A stretch of DNA of 64,000 nt from Endozoicomonas sp. Mp262 (GTDB lineage Bacteria; Pseudomonadota; Gammaproteobacteria; Pseudomonadales; Endozoicomonadaceae). The notes beneath the pieces are model-generated. The model did no database searches and had not been told where the DNA came from. It was given only the letters and a program-made list of their open reading frames with translations. The DNA is taken from assembly GCF_025643335.1 (NCBI RefSeq), contig NZ_CP092489.1:4722501-4786500 (forward strand), written 5' to 3'. Position numbers and translations under genes: made by a program. Shown here in pieces: positions 63,280 through 64,000 of the stretch (the first letter of the stretch is position 1; the number at the start of each line of letters is the position of its first letter).

Positions 63280-64000
63280 TTAGGGAGCGGTGGACTGATT
63301 TCGTTTGCGGTAGATGGACTGAGTATCCAACAGGGGTTGAGTAGGCTGGGTTTGTTGTTGCGGGTTCAGGGTGTTATCAATGCTGATATCATCCCTGGTT
63401 AACTGATCAAACAGGGCTTTGCGAACATCGTCTTCTGTTTTACCGGACTGGATAAACGCCTTAGCCCGCTCCGGGCAGTGAGCAGCGGCACACAGGGACT
63501 GAATCACCTCACACGCTTCCAGCCGTTGTTTGGCTGCTTCCAAACCGAGCTGTTTTTCGACAAACCCTTCGGCCAGCTCAGGATACCCTGCTTGATTACA
63601 CAGGCGCATAATGGCCAGGGCATGGGTATTATCCGGTGTGATAACACTGGCAGCAGGAGGGGGAGTGACTGCCGGGGCTTTTCTAAACCCGGATAAATCA
63701 AAATGGGCTGCCAGGGTCACTGGGCTGTCGATGCTATCCACCAGACCATTCGTTTTCGCCTCTTCAGCAGTGAACCAGGTTTCTTCCTGCATCATCTGCT
63801 TGATGGTTTCTGGCTCATGTTCGCAATGATGGCAGTAGGTGTTGGCAATCACCTCGGTGGTTTTATCTAACAGGTCAGCCACTTTACGCATTTCTTCTGC
63901 CCCACCGCCTACCCAACCGAACGGGTTGTGAATCATCATCAGGGCATTTTCTGCCATGGTGATGGTGTCCCCGGCCATGGCAATCACACTGGCAATACTG
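63280..64000 (-). CDS. ClpP-like prohead protease, partial (runs off right edge)
   Basis: C-terminal 239 or so residues of the P2 head maturation protease. The visible part includes ASVIAMAGDTITMAE just after the catalytic Ser region, MIHNPFGWVGG with the probable catalytic His, and EETWFTAEEAKTNGLVDSID. The linker is Pro- and Ala-rich (VTPPPAASVITPDNT) where the P1 copy is acidic. The start lies beyond the window. Confidence 0.85.
   Translation of the reverse strand, partial: SIASVIAMAGDTITMAENALMMIHNPFGWVGGGAEEMRKVADLLDKTTEVIANTYCHHCEHEPETIKQMMQEETWFTAEEAKTNGLVDSIDSPVTLAAHFDLSGFRKAPAVTPPPAASVITPDNTHALAIMRLCNQAGYPELAEGFVEKQLGLEAAKQRLEACEVIQSLCAAAHCPERAKAFIQSGKTEDDVRKALFDQLTRDDISIDNTLNPQQQTQPTQPLLDTQSIYRKRNQSTAP

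Larger units (their letters stand above)
60319..64000. repeat. Right copy of the head-tail gene block
   Basis: Homologous to 1-3700 in the same orientation, with identical gene order and mostly identical spacing. Substitutions are scattered and concentrated in the FII-position gene (61614-61907) and the linker of the ClpP-like protease. It shows that two related prophages, not one, are present. Confidence 0.9.

Overview
The window is phage-derived accessory DNA from an IS-rich bacterium, probably a gammaproteobacterium with roughly 50% GC; an Endozoicomonas-like marine host would fit the IS content, but that is a weak guess. It holds most of one lambda-type siphovirus prophage (P1, about 1-27 kb), the tail and head part of a second related prophage (P2, about 45.5-64 kb), and an 18-kb island between them (27-45.5 kb) with a DISARM-like antiphage operon and a toxin-antitoxin-like pair.

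P1 is transcribed leftwards. A short rightward integration cluster (small ORF, DUF2924 protein, large serine recombinase, HTH partner; 24.4-26.9 kb) diverges from a leftward early operon (24.3-15.3 kb): unknown early proteins, an AlpA-like HTH protein beside CTGTAGGA repeats, a Sak4-like ATPase, an SSB-like protein, a BRO antirepressor, a PD-(D/E)XK nuclease and a TOPRIM/helicase replication protein. A near-consensus LexA box overlaps the putative early promoter and no CI-type repressor is seen. Next come a ParB-methyltransferase fusion, a lysis cassette, terminase, gpW, portal, ClpP-like protease, decoration protein, capsid and head-tail genes, running off the left edge in the tail tube gene. 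The large terminase gene carries a 367-residue intein with the class 3 Trp-Cys-Thr signature, and an IS4-family element with a 9-bp target duplication splits that intein.

P2 repeats the head-tail gene order of P1 at a constant offset of about 60,317 bp and in the same orientation, then continues through tape measure, tail and baseplate genes to 45.5 kb. It carries an IS630-family and an IS4-like element and exported cargo genes. No tail-assembly chaperone is seen, and the tape-measure frame lacks a normal start codon. The spacing fits tandem lysogeny of two related phages, with the island as end cargo of P2.

The island operon encodes a SNF2-family helicase (DrmD-like), an Eco57I/PglX-type adenine methyltransferase (DrmMI-like) and a 1,981-residue protein joining a DEAH helicase, a DUF1998 domain, a Vsr-like nuclease domain and a LexA/S24-type domain. 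An ISKra4-family element with an 8-bp duplication interrupts the methyltransferase; removing it and one duplication copy restores an in-frame protein of about 1,682 residues. A divergent XRE-ImmA/IrrE protein and PIN-domain protein lie beside the operon.
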